Positions 16,986 to 24,818 of a stretch of 64,000 bases of DNA are shown in pieces. The translations under genes and the position numbers were made by a program. The stretch comes from a virus. Under the pieces are notes generated by a model. That model saw only the letters and a list, made by a program, of their open reading frames with translations, was not told the origin of the DNA and ran no database searches. The stretch is taken from positions 46,527 through 110,526 of the IMG/VR virus record IMGVR_UViG_3300032213_001568. One strand, 5' to 3'. Positions within the stretch are counted from its first letter, which is position 1; each line of letters begins with the position of its first letter.

Positions 16986-17950
16986 ATATATTAATAACTG
17001 GTGGATTAGGTTTTATTGGTTCTAATTTTTATAATACCTTTAAAAATAAATATCCTGACTATAATTTAGTTATCCTTGATAGTGAAACATATGCTGCTGA
17101 TGAAGATAATATTGAAGATTATGGAAAGGCAAGAATAATCAAGTTCAGTATTACTGAACGAGAAAGATTATTTGAGTTATTTGAAAATTACAAGTTTGAT
17201 TCGGTGATACACTTTGCAGCTGAATCACATGTTGATAACTCAATATTAAATCCGATGGAGTTTGTTCAAACAAATATTATTGGAACGTTGAATTTGTTGG
17301 ATGCTTCTGTTAAGTATGGTATTAACTTGTTCTATCATATATCAACCGATGAAGTTTTCGGACATTTAGGTGCTGTGGGTTCTTTTGATGAGAAAACCGC
17401 TTACGACCCAAGAAGTCCTTACTCGGCATCAAAAGCATCATCCGACCATTTTGTTAGAGCGTATTACCACACTTACGGATTACCTGTTGTGATATCAAAT
17501 TGTTCAAATAACTTTGGACCAAACCAACACCAAGAAAAATTAATTCCAACAATCATTAAGAGTATCCTTAATGGGAAACCAATACCAGTTTATGGTAACG
17601 GACAAAATGTTAGAGACTGGTTGTATGTTCAGGACCATGTGGATGCAATTGATATGATATTTCACAAAGGTAAGGTAGGTGAGACCTATTGTATCGGTGG
17701 ACGTAATGAACTAAACAATTTAAGACTGGTTAGGTTGATTTGTGATAAGATTGATAATATTAAACAATGGGAACAGAACTCACAAGACTTAATTACATTT
17801 GTTGAAGATAGAAAAGGACATGACTTTAGATACTCTATTGATTCAACCAAGGTGAAAGAACAAATTGGGTGGGAACCTAAAGTTAATTTTGACGAAGGGT
17901 TAGATAGAACTATCGATTTTTATTTCAAAAAGTTTGGAAGTAAGGAATAG
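16982..17950 (+). CDS. rmlB: dTDP-glucose 4,6-dehydratase-like enzyme
   Basis: A 322-residue extended SDR enzyme. The NAD-binding motif TGGLGFIGSN is at 6-15, and the catalytic Y147 and K151 lie in YSASK. STDEVFG and NCSNNFGPNQHQEKLIP match the RmlB family, and the length is typical. It converts dTDP-glucose to dTDP-4-keto-6-deoxyglucose, a precursor of rhamnose and other deoxysugars. The matching RmlA is 39 kb away at 56276; no RmlC or RmlD is in the window. The product may glycosylate virion proteins or alter host surface sugars. Confidence 0.93.
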   Translation: MNILITGGLGFIGSNFYNTFKNKYPDYNLVILDSETYAADEDNIEDYGKARIIKFSITERERLFELFENYKFDSVIHFAAESHVDNSILNPMEFVQTNIIGTLNLLDASVKYGINLFYHISTDEVFGHLGAVGSFDEKTAYDPRSPYSASKASSDHFVRAYYHTYGLPVVISNCSNNFGPNQHQEKLIPTIIKSILNGKPIPVYGNGQNVRDWLYVQDHVDAIDMIFHKGKVGETYCIGGRNELNNLRLVRLICDKIDNIKQWEQNSQDLITFVEDRKGHDFRYSIDSTKVKEQIGWEPKVNFDEGLDRTIDFYFKKFGSKE

Positions 17951-17964
17951 TTTATCTATATTTG
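17934..17964 (+). promoter_or_regulatory. Leaderless-type promoter
   Basis: TTG at 17934-17936, 20 nt, TATATTTG at 17957-17964, then 4 nt to the ATG at 17969. Confidence 0.85.
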
Positions 17965-17968
17965 TGTT

Positions 17969-18229
17969 ATGAAAGTAACATTAAACATCCAACACGAAAA
18001 ATTCGGTAAAGTATTAACAATGTCTTTTGTGGACGCAATACAGACGAAGTTATTTTTAAAACTTGTGAATGACGCTATTGATAACGGAGTTGCGTTTAGA
18101 TACTACAACGTAACTGATACATTAGTACATATTCCTAACAAGATTTTAGTTGAATCTTTAATCACAACTGAAATGGAGTTTGTGACATTTTCTGAACAAG
18201 TATTGGCTAAAGTAGGTGATGTTAAATAG
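17969..18229 (+). CDS. Hypothetical protein (86 aa)
   Basis: Unrecognised small soluble protein, monocistronic between its own leaderless-type promoter and the terminator at 18273. The start is fixed by the promoter spacing. Confidence 0.75.
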   Translation: MKVTLNIQHEKFGKVLTMSFVDAIQTKLFLKLVNDAIDNGVAFRYYNVTDTLVHIPNKILVESLITTEMEFVTFSEQVLAKVGDVK

Positions 18230-18272
18230 TCTTTGTTAAACAAAGTGGTGGACCGACTTCCGGGTTGGGCTC

Positions 18273-18300
18273 AAAAGGGAACATTATTGTTCCCTTTTTT
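18273..18300 (+). terminator. Rho-independent terminator
   Basis: AAAAGGGAACA and TGTTCCCTTTT form an 11-bp hairpin with a TTAT loop (18273-18298) and a T-run. Confidence 0.92.
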
Positions 18301-18311
18301 CTTTTTATTTG

Positions 18312-18319
18312 TATTTATA
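18312..18319 (+). promoter_or_regulatory. TATTTATA motif of the tagged-protein operon
   Basis: TATTTATA directly after a strong terminator and 15 nt before the ATG at 18335. Confidence 0.55.
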
Positions 18320-18334
18320 TATAAAACTATAGTT

Positions 18335-18652
18335 ATGTCTAAAATTATAATCACAGAAGAACAACTTGAAAAATTAAAAAAAGCTTTATCTGAAAATACT
18401 AAACCTATTAATGAAGATAAAGATGGTAATTATATGGCTAAGCAACAACTTTTCGCCCTTGGTACTTTAGCATTACAAATGTGGGAGATTATGGAGGATG
18501 ATGAACAGTTGGATGACTGGATGGAATCTAAAATTGCTCAATCTGAACAATCAATCGTTTCAGTGGTTAAAGCATACATGTATGACGAAGTGGTTGATGA
18601 TATGAAAGGTATGGAAACCTTAAACTATAGTGATATTGTTATTGGTAAGTAA
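18335..18652 (+). CDS. Tag-bearing hypothetical protein (105 aa)
   Basis: The start at 18335 is chosen because a terminator and a new promoter motif lie just upstream, excluding the longer frame. The protein begins MSKIIITEEQLEKLKKALSE, a clear copy of the shared N-terminal tag, followed by an acidic helical domain. A-L-S-E would fit cleavage after L/I-x-E. It heads an operon of tagged proteins with ATGA overlaps. I infer a virion-internal protein. Confidence 0.8.
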   Translation: MSKIIITEEQLEKLKKALSENTKPINEDKDGNYMAKQQLFALGTLALQMWEIMEDDEQLDDWMESKIAQSEQSIVSVVKAYMYDEVVDDMKGMETLNYSDIVIGK

Positions 18653-19533
18653 TGAAAAAGAAAAAACTTATAACTGAAGAGGTCAAAAATAAATTTTACC
18701 TATACAATCCTATTCCTATTGTTAAACAGGAAGCAGTTGTTGTTATCCAAGACATTTTAGAAGCTTACGGGTTAAATTATGATTGGGGTCAAGATGTTGA
18801 TTTGAATAGTTTAAATGTTGTTAACCGATTAAGATTTGAAGATTATATTAATCGTATTGTTAAGTATAAAGAGATTAGAGGACATGCGATAGAAGGATTG
18901 ATGGCTGGTTTATTTAATGGTACTCTTAATGAAAGTAAAAGTGGAATTTGGGATTATAAAATAAGTCAAGGAGAAGTTGAACAGAAATTTTTAAATGATA
19001 GTAATGAAAGTCCATCAATTGGTGGTTTTACAACGGCATTAAATGGATTGGGTGCTGATGCGGTTATAGATATAAAAAATACCCTATCAAAATATGATAT
19101 GACAGGAACCAATTTATTTTTGGTTAACGACGATAGCTTGACTGAATATAAGAAAGAAATTTTAAGAAAAATACTTGTTGATATAACATCTATTACATTT
19201 GAATCTGATGACAGGTTAAAGACATATTATTTAACAAAAGAAAATGCGGTTGAATTGTTTTCAGATGCTAGTAATATAAGAAAACCTAGAAAATTGGGTT
19301 CTAACGAGTTAAGAGTTTCATCAGATGTTTTTATAAAAAAAGGAAGTTCTTTTGATATTATTAAACCAATAGTGACGGATGAAGAACGTAAAGAATATTT
19401 GGAGGTAAGTCAAAGAGATGAAGAAGTTGCTAAGATTTTTGGACCTTATGGTGGAAAGATTAGACCTGATATTTTAAATTGGATAGAACAAAATAAAGAA
19501 GAATTTAAAAATTTAGTTAATACATTGTTATAA
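18652..19533 (+). CDS. Tag-bearing protein, possible PD-(D/E)xK nuclease fold
   Basis: A 293-residue protein starting MKKKKLITEEVKNKF (shared tag). Around residues 77-110 the order HAIEGLMAGLFNG, then GIWDYKIS, then EVEQKFL places a glutamate helix, an aspartate strand and an E-x-K strand as in PD-(D/E)xK nucleases, followed by SPSIGGF and IDIKN. If right, this is a packaged nuclease or an inactive structural relative. It sits between two tagged genes with overlapping starts and stops. The fold call is by eye. Confidence 0.65.
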   Translation: MKKKKLITEEVKNKFYLYNPIPIVKQEAVVVIQDILEAYGLNYDWGQDVDLNSLNVVNRLRFEDYINRIVKYKEIRGHAIEGLMAGLFNGTLNESKSGIWDYKISQGEVEQKFLNDSNESPSIGGFTTALNGLGADAVIDIKNTLSKYDMTGTNLFLVNDDSLTEYKKEILRKILVDITSITFESDDRLKTYYLTKENAVELFSDASNIRKPRKLGSNELRVSSDVFIKKGSSFDIIKPIVTDEERKEYLEVSQRDEEVAKIFGPYGGKIRPDILNWIEQNKEEFKNLVNTLL

Positions 19534-20576
19534 TGAAAGTTGTTATTACCGAAGAACAATATAAAAGATTACTGAATGAAGATTTAGGTGTTAGTCGTGC
19601 AACAATTCCTTTTATTAATATTGTTCTTAATGAAGTTACACCAATTGTTGAAGACATGTCATTCAATAAAAAAAATGATTCAGAGTCAATTAATTTAGAC
19701 TACAACACAATGAAACAAGTTGTTAAGTCAGACCCTGATTCATTTATTGAGTTTCCAGTTGAAGGTTTAGATATTGAAATCAAATTTGGTTATGTAAAAA
19801 AACCGAATAGTGATGCTAAGTTTAGAACAGGTGGGGCGATGTATCAGATTAAAAAAGAATCTGAAGGGGAATCTTATATGAAACTTCCATCACTTGAAAT
19901 ACCTGAAAAAATACTGAAAGAAATTAATAAAACTATCATAGGTAAAATGGAAGTTGAAGTTTTAATAACACCTACATTTGAACCTGAAGATATTGATGAT
20001 TTGATTGATGATTTAAGAGATAGTATTACTCACGAAATGTTACATCTATATGAATTTTACAAAAGATGGGAGTCAACAGGTAAGGGTGAGGTTGATTTAA
20101 CTAAAACATTTGCTGGTGGAATTAATCCAAATGTCCCTAAAAAGATTTTCAAATATTATAGTGATTTTTTAGATTTAGTTTATTATTCGGAACCATATGA
20201 ATTGAACGCTATGTCACAAGAGGCTTATTCAAAATCATTTAAAATGACACCTGAAGAGTTTACAAAATCACCTTATTGGCTTATTGCTGATAAAATGGAA
20301 AAGTTTAATGCTGACAACTTCTTTGATGGGTTGGTAGATGTTATTAAACAAAGAAGTGGTGAGGACACTCTTGTGTTTCATTTAAGTAATTTACATAAGT
20401 TCTATATGAAACAGTATAGACAAATTGCTAAACAAACTAATAAAGCAGTACCAAGGGACATAGAGAAAACAAATAGTATATACGATTTGTTTAAAATGTA
20501 TGAACCAAGAATTAACAAGGCTGGTAAAAAATTAAAAAGAAATCTAGGACGTGTCTATGGAATTGAAAAATCTTAA
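19533..20576 (+). CDS. Tag-bearing putative zinc metalloprotease (HExxH)
   Basis: A 347-residue protein starting MKVVITEEQYKRLLNED (shared tag; L-L-N-E could be a processing site). Residues 167-171 are HEMLH in the helix ITHEMLHLYEFYKRW, a zincin-type active-site motif. A paralog at 32554 has HELLH at 171-175 in a similar helix with the same following YKR, so the pair is conserved. It may digest host or virion proteins after injection, or be a structural relic. It overlaps the lipoprotein gene by 20 bases. Confidence 0.75.
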   Translation: MKVVITEEQYKRLLNEDLGVSRATIPFINIVLNEVTPIVEDMSFNKKNDSESINLDYNTMKQVVKSDPDSFIEFPVEGLDIEIKFGYVKKPNSDAKFRTGGAMYQIKKESEGESYMKLPSLEIPEKILKEINKTIIGKMEVEVLITPTFEPEDIDDLIDDLRDSITHEMLHLYEFYKRWESTGKGEVDLTKTFAGGINPNVPKKIFKYYSDFLDLVYYSEPYELNAMSQEAYSKSFKMTPEEFTKSPYWLIADKMEKFNADNFFDGLVDVIKQRSGEDTLVFHLSNLHKFYMKQYRQIAKQTNKAVPRDIEKTNSIYDLFKMYEPRINKAGKKLKRNLGRVYGIEKS

Positions 20577-20988
20577 CATATTATTTTTTATCTTACTATT
20601 CACATCTTGTGCTAGTTTTGAAAATCTAACTGACGACAGAACAAGACCTGAAGATGATGAGATGTATTGGAATAGGACTGAAGAGTTTTGGGTAACACAT
20701 CACGAACCTAAAGCAAGACCAGTATCAAGTGAGGATTACTATGGTAACAGAGTTGTATTACCCCCAACGTTTTACAATAACTATCCTGACTATAACTACT
20801 ATGATAGAAACAACAATTATTATCCAACGTATAACTATCAACAGACTACACTACCGTTACCACCACCACCTCCACCACAACACAACAATCCTTCACCGAC
20901 TATTAACACTCCTAAACCAAATGTAACTCATTATAAAAGAAATAATGAACCACAGAGAGGTAATTCTAAACCTGGTGTTAGACGATGA
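20557..20988 (+). CDS. Proline-rich lipoprotein
   Basis: Starting at the ATG at 20557 (a GTG lies two codons earlier), the protein has a lipoprotein signal (MELKNLNILFFILLFTSC) with the modified Cys at 18. The mature part is low-complexity: Tyr/Asn-rich, then PLPPPPPPQ, and a basic end. Lipoproteins with proline-rich spacers occur among outer-membrane spanins, so a lysis role is possible, but it lies between a metalloprotease and an unknown gene rather than by the endolysin. Confidence 0.78.
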   Translation: MELKNLNILFFILLFTSCASFENLTDDRTRPEDDEMYWNRTEEFWVTHHEPKARPVSSEDYYGNRVVLPPTFYNNYPDYNYYDRNNNYYPTYNYQQTTLPLPPPPPPQHNNPSPTINTPKPNVTHYKRNNEPQRGNSKPGVRR

Positions 20989-21398
20989 ATAAAGAACTTA
21001 ACGGGATAAATAAATTTCTTGAGGGTAAAACTTTTGGTTATGACCACCGTGTTAGTTTCAGTGAAAAACCTCAAAAGGGTTATTATCAATTCCATATAGA
21101 TAAAGTTGCTCCGCTAATAAGTATTGGTGAGATGAAAGACCATCTTTTTGTATCGGTTAAATTGGTTAATGGTGAAGGTATGGTTAATTATTACTTATGT
21201 GCGTTTGGTAATAAAGAAAAGATAACTGGAAGAGACCGTGTTAATAAAGGATGGTATGAATTTTCAGTTCAAATAGGTCATGACATTGAGGAATTCCTTA
21301 AATTCTTCAGTATTGATATGCCTGTCGTTGTTGATAACTTAGAATTTACCCCATCAAAAGATTTTGTTCCATTAATTAATTTGGAAAACGAAAAATAA
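20985..21398 (+). CDS. Hypothetical protein (137 aa)
   Basis: Unrecognised beta-rich soluble protein. It starts within the stop of the lipoprotein gene (ATGA) and ends just before a small gene with its own promoter, which overlaps its 3' end. Confidence 0.75.
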   Translation: MNKELNGINKFLEGKTFGYDHRVSFSEKPQKGYYQFHIDKVAPLISIGEMKDHLFVSVKLVNGEGMVNYYLCAFGNKEKITGRDRVNKGWYEFSVQIGHDIEEFLKFFSIDMPVVVDNLEFTPSKDFVPLINLENEK

Positions 21399-21411
21399 TT
21401 TCGTATCTTAG
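21381..21411 (+). promoter_or_regulatory. Bacteroidetes-type promoter, variant -7 box
   Basis: TTG at 21381-21383, 20 nt, TATCTTAG at 21404-21411 (one base off TAnnTTTG), then 7 nt to the ATG at 21419. Confidence 0.6.
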
Positions 21412-21418
21412 CTCCCTT

Positions 21419-21589
21419 ATGAGCGACAAAACTAAATTTACAAGAACCTACGAAACGGAAGATACCATCGCTGTTTGGACTTATGATTTGGATAGGTTCA
21501 AGAACGGCCCGATATCTGTTGATATCAAATACAAATACGACCCTGACAGGAAACTTTCCAACAGGGAAAAATACTCAAAGAAAAAATGA
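21419..21589 (+). CDS. Small hypothetical protein (56 aa)
   Basis: The protein starts MSDKTKFTRTYETEDTIAVW and ends in a lysine-rich tail. Support comes from an upstream promoter with 20-nt spacing and a 4-base ATGA overlap with the HAD gene. Function unknown. Confidence 0.7.
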   Translation: MSDKTKFTRTYETEDTIAVWTYDLDRFKNGPISVDIKYKYDPDRKLSNREKYSKKK

Positions 21590-22158
21590 AAGTAATCTTT
21601 TTAGACCACGATGGAGTTATCTGTTTATCTGATAACTGGGGGTCACGATTTAAGAAACAAAAAAAGTATAGAAAAAAATTGAGTCAATCAGTAATGACAA
21701 TGCCTCTTGATGCTCGTTTTGATAACTTTGACAAGAAGGCAATCAAGGTATTGAATGAAATCTTGGAACAGACTGGTGCTGAAATCGTTGTATCTTCTGA
21801 TTGGAAAGTTTGGTGTTCAGTTGAGGAGATGGGTGATTACTACGAAAAACAAGGTATCATCAAACGACCAATTGATTTCACAACCAATACGATTGATGGT
21901 GACAAAGTAACTTGGTTCCGAAATTGGGATTTGGAAGGAACAAGAAGTGTTCAGATTCAAGAGTGGTTAAAGGAACATCCCGAAGTTACACATTGGGTTG
22001 CGATTGATGATTTGGAGATGGGAAAGACTGGACTACGTTACTCAATGGAATATGAACACGAATGGGGTTTAGATAACTTTGTTCATACACCTTTGAACAA
22101 TGAGGGTATCAAACAACTTGGGGTTAAAGAAAAGGTGTTATCCTTTTTGGAAGGGTAA
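21586..22158 (+). CDS. HAD-superfamily phosphatase, SAK/RNA-repair type
   Basis: A 190-residue HAD protein: motif I FLDHDGV (5-11), motif II VVSSDWK near 74-80, and an acidic motif AIDDLEM near 146. Layout and SSDWK resemble HAD domains described in 'Swiss army knife' RNA-repair proteins, which trim phosphate ends. The phage also has a ligase, kinase, cREC and 2H enzyme elsewhere in the window, so an RNA end-healing role is reasonable but unproven. Confidence 0.8.
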   Translation: MKVIFLDHDGVICLSDNWGSRFKKQKKYRKKLSQSVMTMPLDARFDNFDKKAIKVLNEILEQTGAEIVVSSDWKVWCSVEEMGDYYEKQGIIKRPIDFTTNTIDGDKVTWFRNWDLEGTRSVQIQEWLKEHPEVTHWVAIDDLEMGKTGLRYSMEYEHEWGLDNFVHTPLNNEGIKQLGVKEKVLSFLEG

Positions 22159-22166
22159 TATTTATT
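22159..22166 (+). promoter_or_regulatory. TATTTATT motif, candidate late promoter
   Basis: TATTTATT 4 nt before the ATG at 22171, overlapping the end of the HAD gene. Confidence 0.45.
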
Positions 22167-22170
22167 TAAT

Positions 22171-22728
22171 ATGAAATACCTAATAACAGAGGAACAAAAT
22201 AAATTTTTGAAGGAAGAATTGGATAAACCAAATTTTCAAAAGTTGATTAAGAAATTGTTTGAGAAACAAGTTAGTAAAGGTGAACAACCACATATTGATA
22301 ATATGATTATGGATTTCTTTGAAGTTGATGTGTGGGAAAAAGACTTTAATATCCTGATTGAATTATTAAGGGATTTCTTGGGTAGGGAACAATCGGTTAA
22401 ATTGACTGAAGAACTATTACAGAAAACCTTCAAAACAGACCGATATAACTTTTCAGGTGGATACAGTTTTGATTTCAAAGTGACACCAATAATATACCAA
22501 GAAGAAGGACACATGTGGGTTGAAGTTTATATTTTACCGGGTGGTGAGGTGGATTTAATAATGACAGGTGATGGAGCTCGTGATTTAAAACATGCTCTTA
22601 ACGACCAATCTATTGGATTTGAAATTGAAAGTGAAGTAAGGGAAATTATTGATGAAATTTTCACAGAAGAAATTACCTATAAGACTGGTGTTGTTGTGGA
22701 TTTAGAAACACTTGTTATTCAGGATTGA
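22171..22728 (+). CDS. Tag-bearing hypothetical protein (185 aa)
   Basis: It starts MKYLITEEQNKFLKEELDK, a strong copy of the shared tag with F-L-K-E and L-K-E-E as possible L/I-x-E sites. The rest is an alpha/beta domain with no recognised motif. It converges on the minus-strand gene at 22719 with a 10-base overlap. Likely virion-associated by tag and promoter. Confidence 0.78.
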   Translation: MKYLITEEQNKFLKEELDKPNFQKLIKKLFEKQVSKGEQPHIDNMIMDFFEVDVWEKDFNILIELLRDFLGREQSVKLTEELLQKTFKTDRYNFSGGYSFDFKVTPIIYQEEGHMWVEVYILPGGEVDLIMTGDGARDLKHALNDQSIGFEIESEVREIIDEIFTEEITYKTGVVVDLETLVIQD

Positions 22729-23384
22729 GGTAACATATAGTTAGTATTCACCATCCATCCCATCCAGTTAAAATCAACAAAAGATTTGTTGTTTCTTATA
22801 TCATCAGTCAGACATTCCCACATTAGTTCATCAATATCTTGGTCAAACTTATCGTGAAGTATATCATATATTTCATCCTCATCAAATTCATCGGAAACTT
22901 TACCATCTAATGTTATTTCCATAGATTTTACTAATAAATTAACTTCTATAACAACCATTTCACCATCAATTTCAAAATAAAAGTCTTTAGAAAAACGACC
23001 TTCAATCGTTATGTTTTTAAGTCCATAAAAAGTATTTAATTTAAATGGTTTTCCTACAAGACAACTACTAATTTCATTTAAAGTTTTTTGTGGGATATAT
23101 AAACCATCGCAATCTAAATAATATAAAAATTGTGAGGCGACGGTAACTTCAGGAAAAAACTTTTTTAACGAATGTATTTCTTCATCAACGTAACCTGACA
23201 GAGCTTCTTTGGTATATGGTAAGTTTTTAGGGTTGTCTATTGTATAAACAGGTATTTGTTTGTAATAAACTGATTTTTTATATTTACCTGTTAAACGCAA
23301 TGTTATACCATCCGCTTCAATTACAGGTAACATTTTAACAACGGTGTTCATTAATCTTTTTAGTTGTAATTCACTAATGTTCAT
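22719..23384 (-). CDS. Tag-like hypothetical protein (221 aa)
   Basis: It starts MNISELQLKRLMNTVVKMLP, a looser form of the tag (I-S-E, then K-R-L-M). The body is acidic. Its layout (tag, 'VIEADGITLRL', short repeats of hydrophobic strands) resembles the 33645 protein and the partial 63738 protein, suggesting a small paralog family. Function unknown. Confidence 0.72.
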   Translation of the reverse strand: MNISELQLKRLMNTVVKMLPVIEADGITLRLTGKYKKSVYYKQIPVYTIDNPKNLPYTKEALSGYVDEEIHSLKKFFPEVTVASQFLYYLDCDGLYIPQKTLNEISSCLVGKPFKLNTFYGLKNITIEGRFSKDFYFEIDGEMVVIEVNLLVKSMEITLDGKVSDEFDEDEIYDILHDKFDQDIDELMWECLTDDIRNNKSFVDFNWMGWMVNTNYMLPQS

Positions 23385-23385
23385 A

Positions 23386-23820
23386 TTAGATAATTAGTAT
23401 ATTAGTCGCGTTAGTGTAATAAGTTTTATTTAAAAAATATAATAATCCCTGTTCCCAATTATAAGATGGCCCCAAATACATTTCCATTTTTTCTGCAAAC
23501 ACATCATAGAATATATAAGTGTCAAGGCGAGGGTCTCTAACGTTAGGACTTTCTTCACAAATTTCAGGTAGTTCACCTGTAAGTTCCTCACCATAATTAC
23601 CATTACCATCATAGTACTTGTCCTCAATCAATTTAAACAGATAATCATCGTGGTTTGTATTAGGGAGAACAAACCCAACGGCATAAGGGTCACAACAAAC
23701 ACCCATACCACAATTAAAGTCGGCCCAATCATAGTATATATCGTCAAACCCTTTGAATTCCATAACAAGAACTCGGTGGATAATCTCGGACATTCTATCT
23801 TCTCCTATAATGTATTTCAT
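23386..23820 (-). CDS. Hypothetical protein (144 aa)
   Basis: It starts MKYIIGEDRMSEIIHRVL, again tag-like, and contains a Cys cluster GMGVCCDPYAVGF near residues 38-50. It is one base upstream of the 22719 gene on the same strand, so the two form an operon. No recognised family. Confidence 0.7.
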   Translation of the reverse strand: MKYIIGEDRMSEIIHRVLVMEFKGFDDIYYDWADFNCGMGVCCDPYAVGFVLPNTNHDDYLFKLIEDKYYDGNGNYGEELTGELPEICEESPNVRDPRLDTYIFYDVFAEKMEMYLGPSYNWEQGLLYFLNKTYYTNATNILII

Positions 23821-23874
23821 ATTAGGTAAATAGTAATAATTTTATTTAAAATTTGAAACTAAAATGAAAAAAAC

Positions 23875-23905
23875 TTGACATAACAAGAAATTTATATTAC
23901 TTTTG
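23875..23905 (+). promoter_or_regulatory. Promoter of micro-ORF / first tRNA cluster
   Basis: TTGACA at 23875, 20 nt after TTG, then TACTTTTG at 23898-23905. Confidence 0.82.
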
Positions 23906-23933
23906 TAAAACAATTGATATTTAATAAGAAACA

Positions 23934-24047
23934 ATGAAACAGAACTCAACACATAACGTAAGTAATCTCCCGACAAACGTGGGCCAATCATGGTTTACGA
24001 TTAAGGGGCAGGATTGCCGTAAGTTCAGGGTTCTTAATAAGATGTAA
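23934..24047 (+). CDS. 37-codon micro-ORF between promoter and terminator
   Basis: The frame encodes MKQNSTHNVSNLPTNVG followed by a basic SWFTIKGQDCRKFRV segment. It lies on a ~200-nt transcript of its own, between the promoter at 23875 and the terminator at 24071. Composition is like other genes here and the peptide is not low-complexity, so a microprotein is plausible, but the transcript could also be a small RNA. Confidence 0.45.
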   Translation: MKQNSTHNVSNLPTNVGQSWFTIKGQDCRKFRVLNKM

Positions 24048-24070
24048 TCGTATCATCAAATATATAAGGA

Positions 24071-24108
24071 AACCCTGGACTACAAAAAAGTTCAGGGTTT
24101 TTTTTTTG
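24071..24108 (+). terminator. Terminator before the tRNA cluster
   Basis: AACCCTGGAC (24071-24080) pairs with GTTCAGGGTT (24090-24099), followed by ten Ts. Confidence 0.92.
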
Positions 24109-24133
24109 GTTCTTTGACATATTGGAAAAATAC

Positions 24134-24204
24134 ACGTAAGTGGTGAAATGGTATCATAACTCTCTCCAAAAGAGTTGTTCGGGGTTCGAGTCCCTGCTTT
24201 CGTG
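24134..24204 (+). tRNA. tRNA-Trp(CCA)
   Basis: Anticodon arm ACTCT-CTCCAAA-AGAGT gives anticodon CCA. T-arm CGGGG-TTCGAGT-CCCTG. The acceptor stem ACGTAAG/CTTTCGT has one T-T mismatch. No CCA end is encoded. Confidence 0.82.
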
Positions 24205-24210
24205 CTAACA

Positions 24211-24287
24211 TTCTCACGTAGCTCAGTTGGCTTAGAGCATTTGTCTGATACACAAAAGGTCGTTGGTTCGATTCCAACCGTGAGAAC
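24211..24287 (+). tRNA. tRNA-Ile(GAT)
   Basis: Acceptor TTCTCAC/GTGAGAA, anticodon arm TTTGT-CTGATAC-ACAAA (GAT), T-arm GTTGG-TTCGATT-CCAAC. Confidence 0.92.
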
Positions 24288-24294
24288 TTAAATT

Positions 24295-24367
24295 GGTACC
24301 ATAGCTCAGTTGGTAGAGCAAAGGACTGAAAATCCTTGTGTCGGTGGTTCGAATCCACCTGGTACCA
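24295..24367 (+). tRNA. tRNA-Phe(GAA)
   Basis: Acceptor GGTACCA/TGGTACC, anticodon arm AAGGA-CTGAAAA-TCCTT (GAA), T-arm GGTGG-TTCGAAT-CCACC. Confidence 0.95.
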
Positions 24368-24368
24368 C

Positions 24369-24442
24369 GAGGTCCTGAATTAACAGGACAACCCCCACCT
24401 CCTATATGGCAGTCGGTCCGTTAATCCGACGAAGATGGGGTT
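24369..24442 (+). ncRNA. Structured, possibly pseudoknotted RNA between tRNAs
   Basis: GAGG (24369-24372) and TCCTG pair with CAGGA and CCTC (24398-24401). AACCCC (24390-24395), which lies in that loop, can pair with GGGGTT (24437-24442), giving a pseudoknot. An anticodon-like arm TCGGT-CCGTTAA-TCCGA (24413-24429) would read GTT, so a degenerate tRNA-Asn without a T-arm is an alternative reading. Confidence 0.5.
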
Positions 24443-24520
24443 TAAAAAAGTGTCTCGGTACGCTCTGACGAAAGTTAACGACGAGGTCTCGGTGGACAGA
24501 AGGCCTCTGATTCCACCCAA
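24443..24520 (+). ncRNA. Second structured RNA with H-type pseudoknot signal
   Basis: GAGGTC (24483-24488) can pair with GGCCTC (24502-24507), while GGTGGA (24491-24496) pairs with TCCACC (24512-24517). The interleaved order is that of an H-type pseudoknot. It fills the space between tRNA-like sequence and tRNA-Gly. Confidence 0.45.
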
Positions 24521-24523
24521 AAT

Positions 24524-24595
24524 GCGGTAGTCGTATAACGGTTATTACAGGGCCTTGCCAAGGCTCAGATAGCAGTTCAATTCTGCTTTACCGCT
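24524..24595 (+). tRNA. tRNA-Gly(GCC)
   Basis: Acceptor GCGGTAG/TTACCGC, anticodon arm GGGCC-TTGCCAA-GGCTC (GCC), T-arm AGCAG-TTCAATT-CTGCT. Confidence 0.92.
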
Positions 24596-24605
24596 CAAAG
24601 GGTCT

Positions 24606-24643
24606 GGGGGAGTCCCGCAAAAGGTATAAATAACCTGTCCCCC
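24606..24643 (+). ncRNA. Long hairpin between two tRNA-Gly genes
   Basis: GGGGGA (24606-24611) pairs with TCCCCC (24638-24643) and AGGT (24622-24625) with ACCT (24633-24636). It is not a tRNA and has no T-run. Confidence 0.45.
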
Positions 24644-24648
24644 TCCAC

Positions 24649-24722
24649 GAGGGTATCGCCTAGTAGGTATGGCATCACACTTCCAATGTGAAATAGGGTC
24701 GGTTCGAGACCGACTACCCTCT
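24649..24722 (+). tRNA. tRNA-Gly(TCC)
   Basis: Acceptor GAGGGTA/TACCCTC, anticodon arm TCACA-CTTCCAA-TGTGA (TCC), T-arm GTCGG-TTCGAGA-CCGAC. Confidence 0.95.
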
Positions 24723-24728
24723 CTTTTT

Positions 24729-24801
24729 GGCTCCATGGTTGAATGGCTACAATGCCGGCTTGTCACGCCGTGTGGTACGGGTTCGAATCCCGTTGGAGCC
24801 G
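24729..24801 (+). tRNA. tRNA-Asp(GTC)
   Basis: Acceptor GGCTCCA/TGGAGCC, anticodon loop TTGTCAC (GTC) in a GC-rich stem, T-arm ACGGG-TTCGAAT-CCCGT. Confidence 0.93.
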
Positions 24802-24818
24802 CTAAAGAGGAATAACTT

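Noticed and set aside
24114-24144. Promoter-like TTG-N20-TAAGTGGT before tRNA-Trp
   Set aside because: The -7 box is poor and would lie inside the tRNA sequence itself.
24092-24358. Minus-strand frame starting MDSNHRHKDFQSFALPTELW across the tRNA cluster
   Set aside because: It is the antisense of tRNA genes, a well-known artefact; the sense strand holds tRNA-Trp, -Ile and -Phe. The minus frames at 24545-24766 and 27776-27997 are the same kind.
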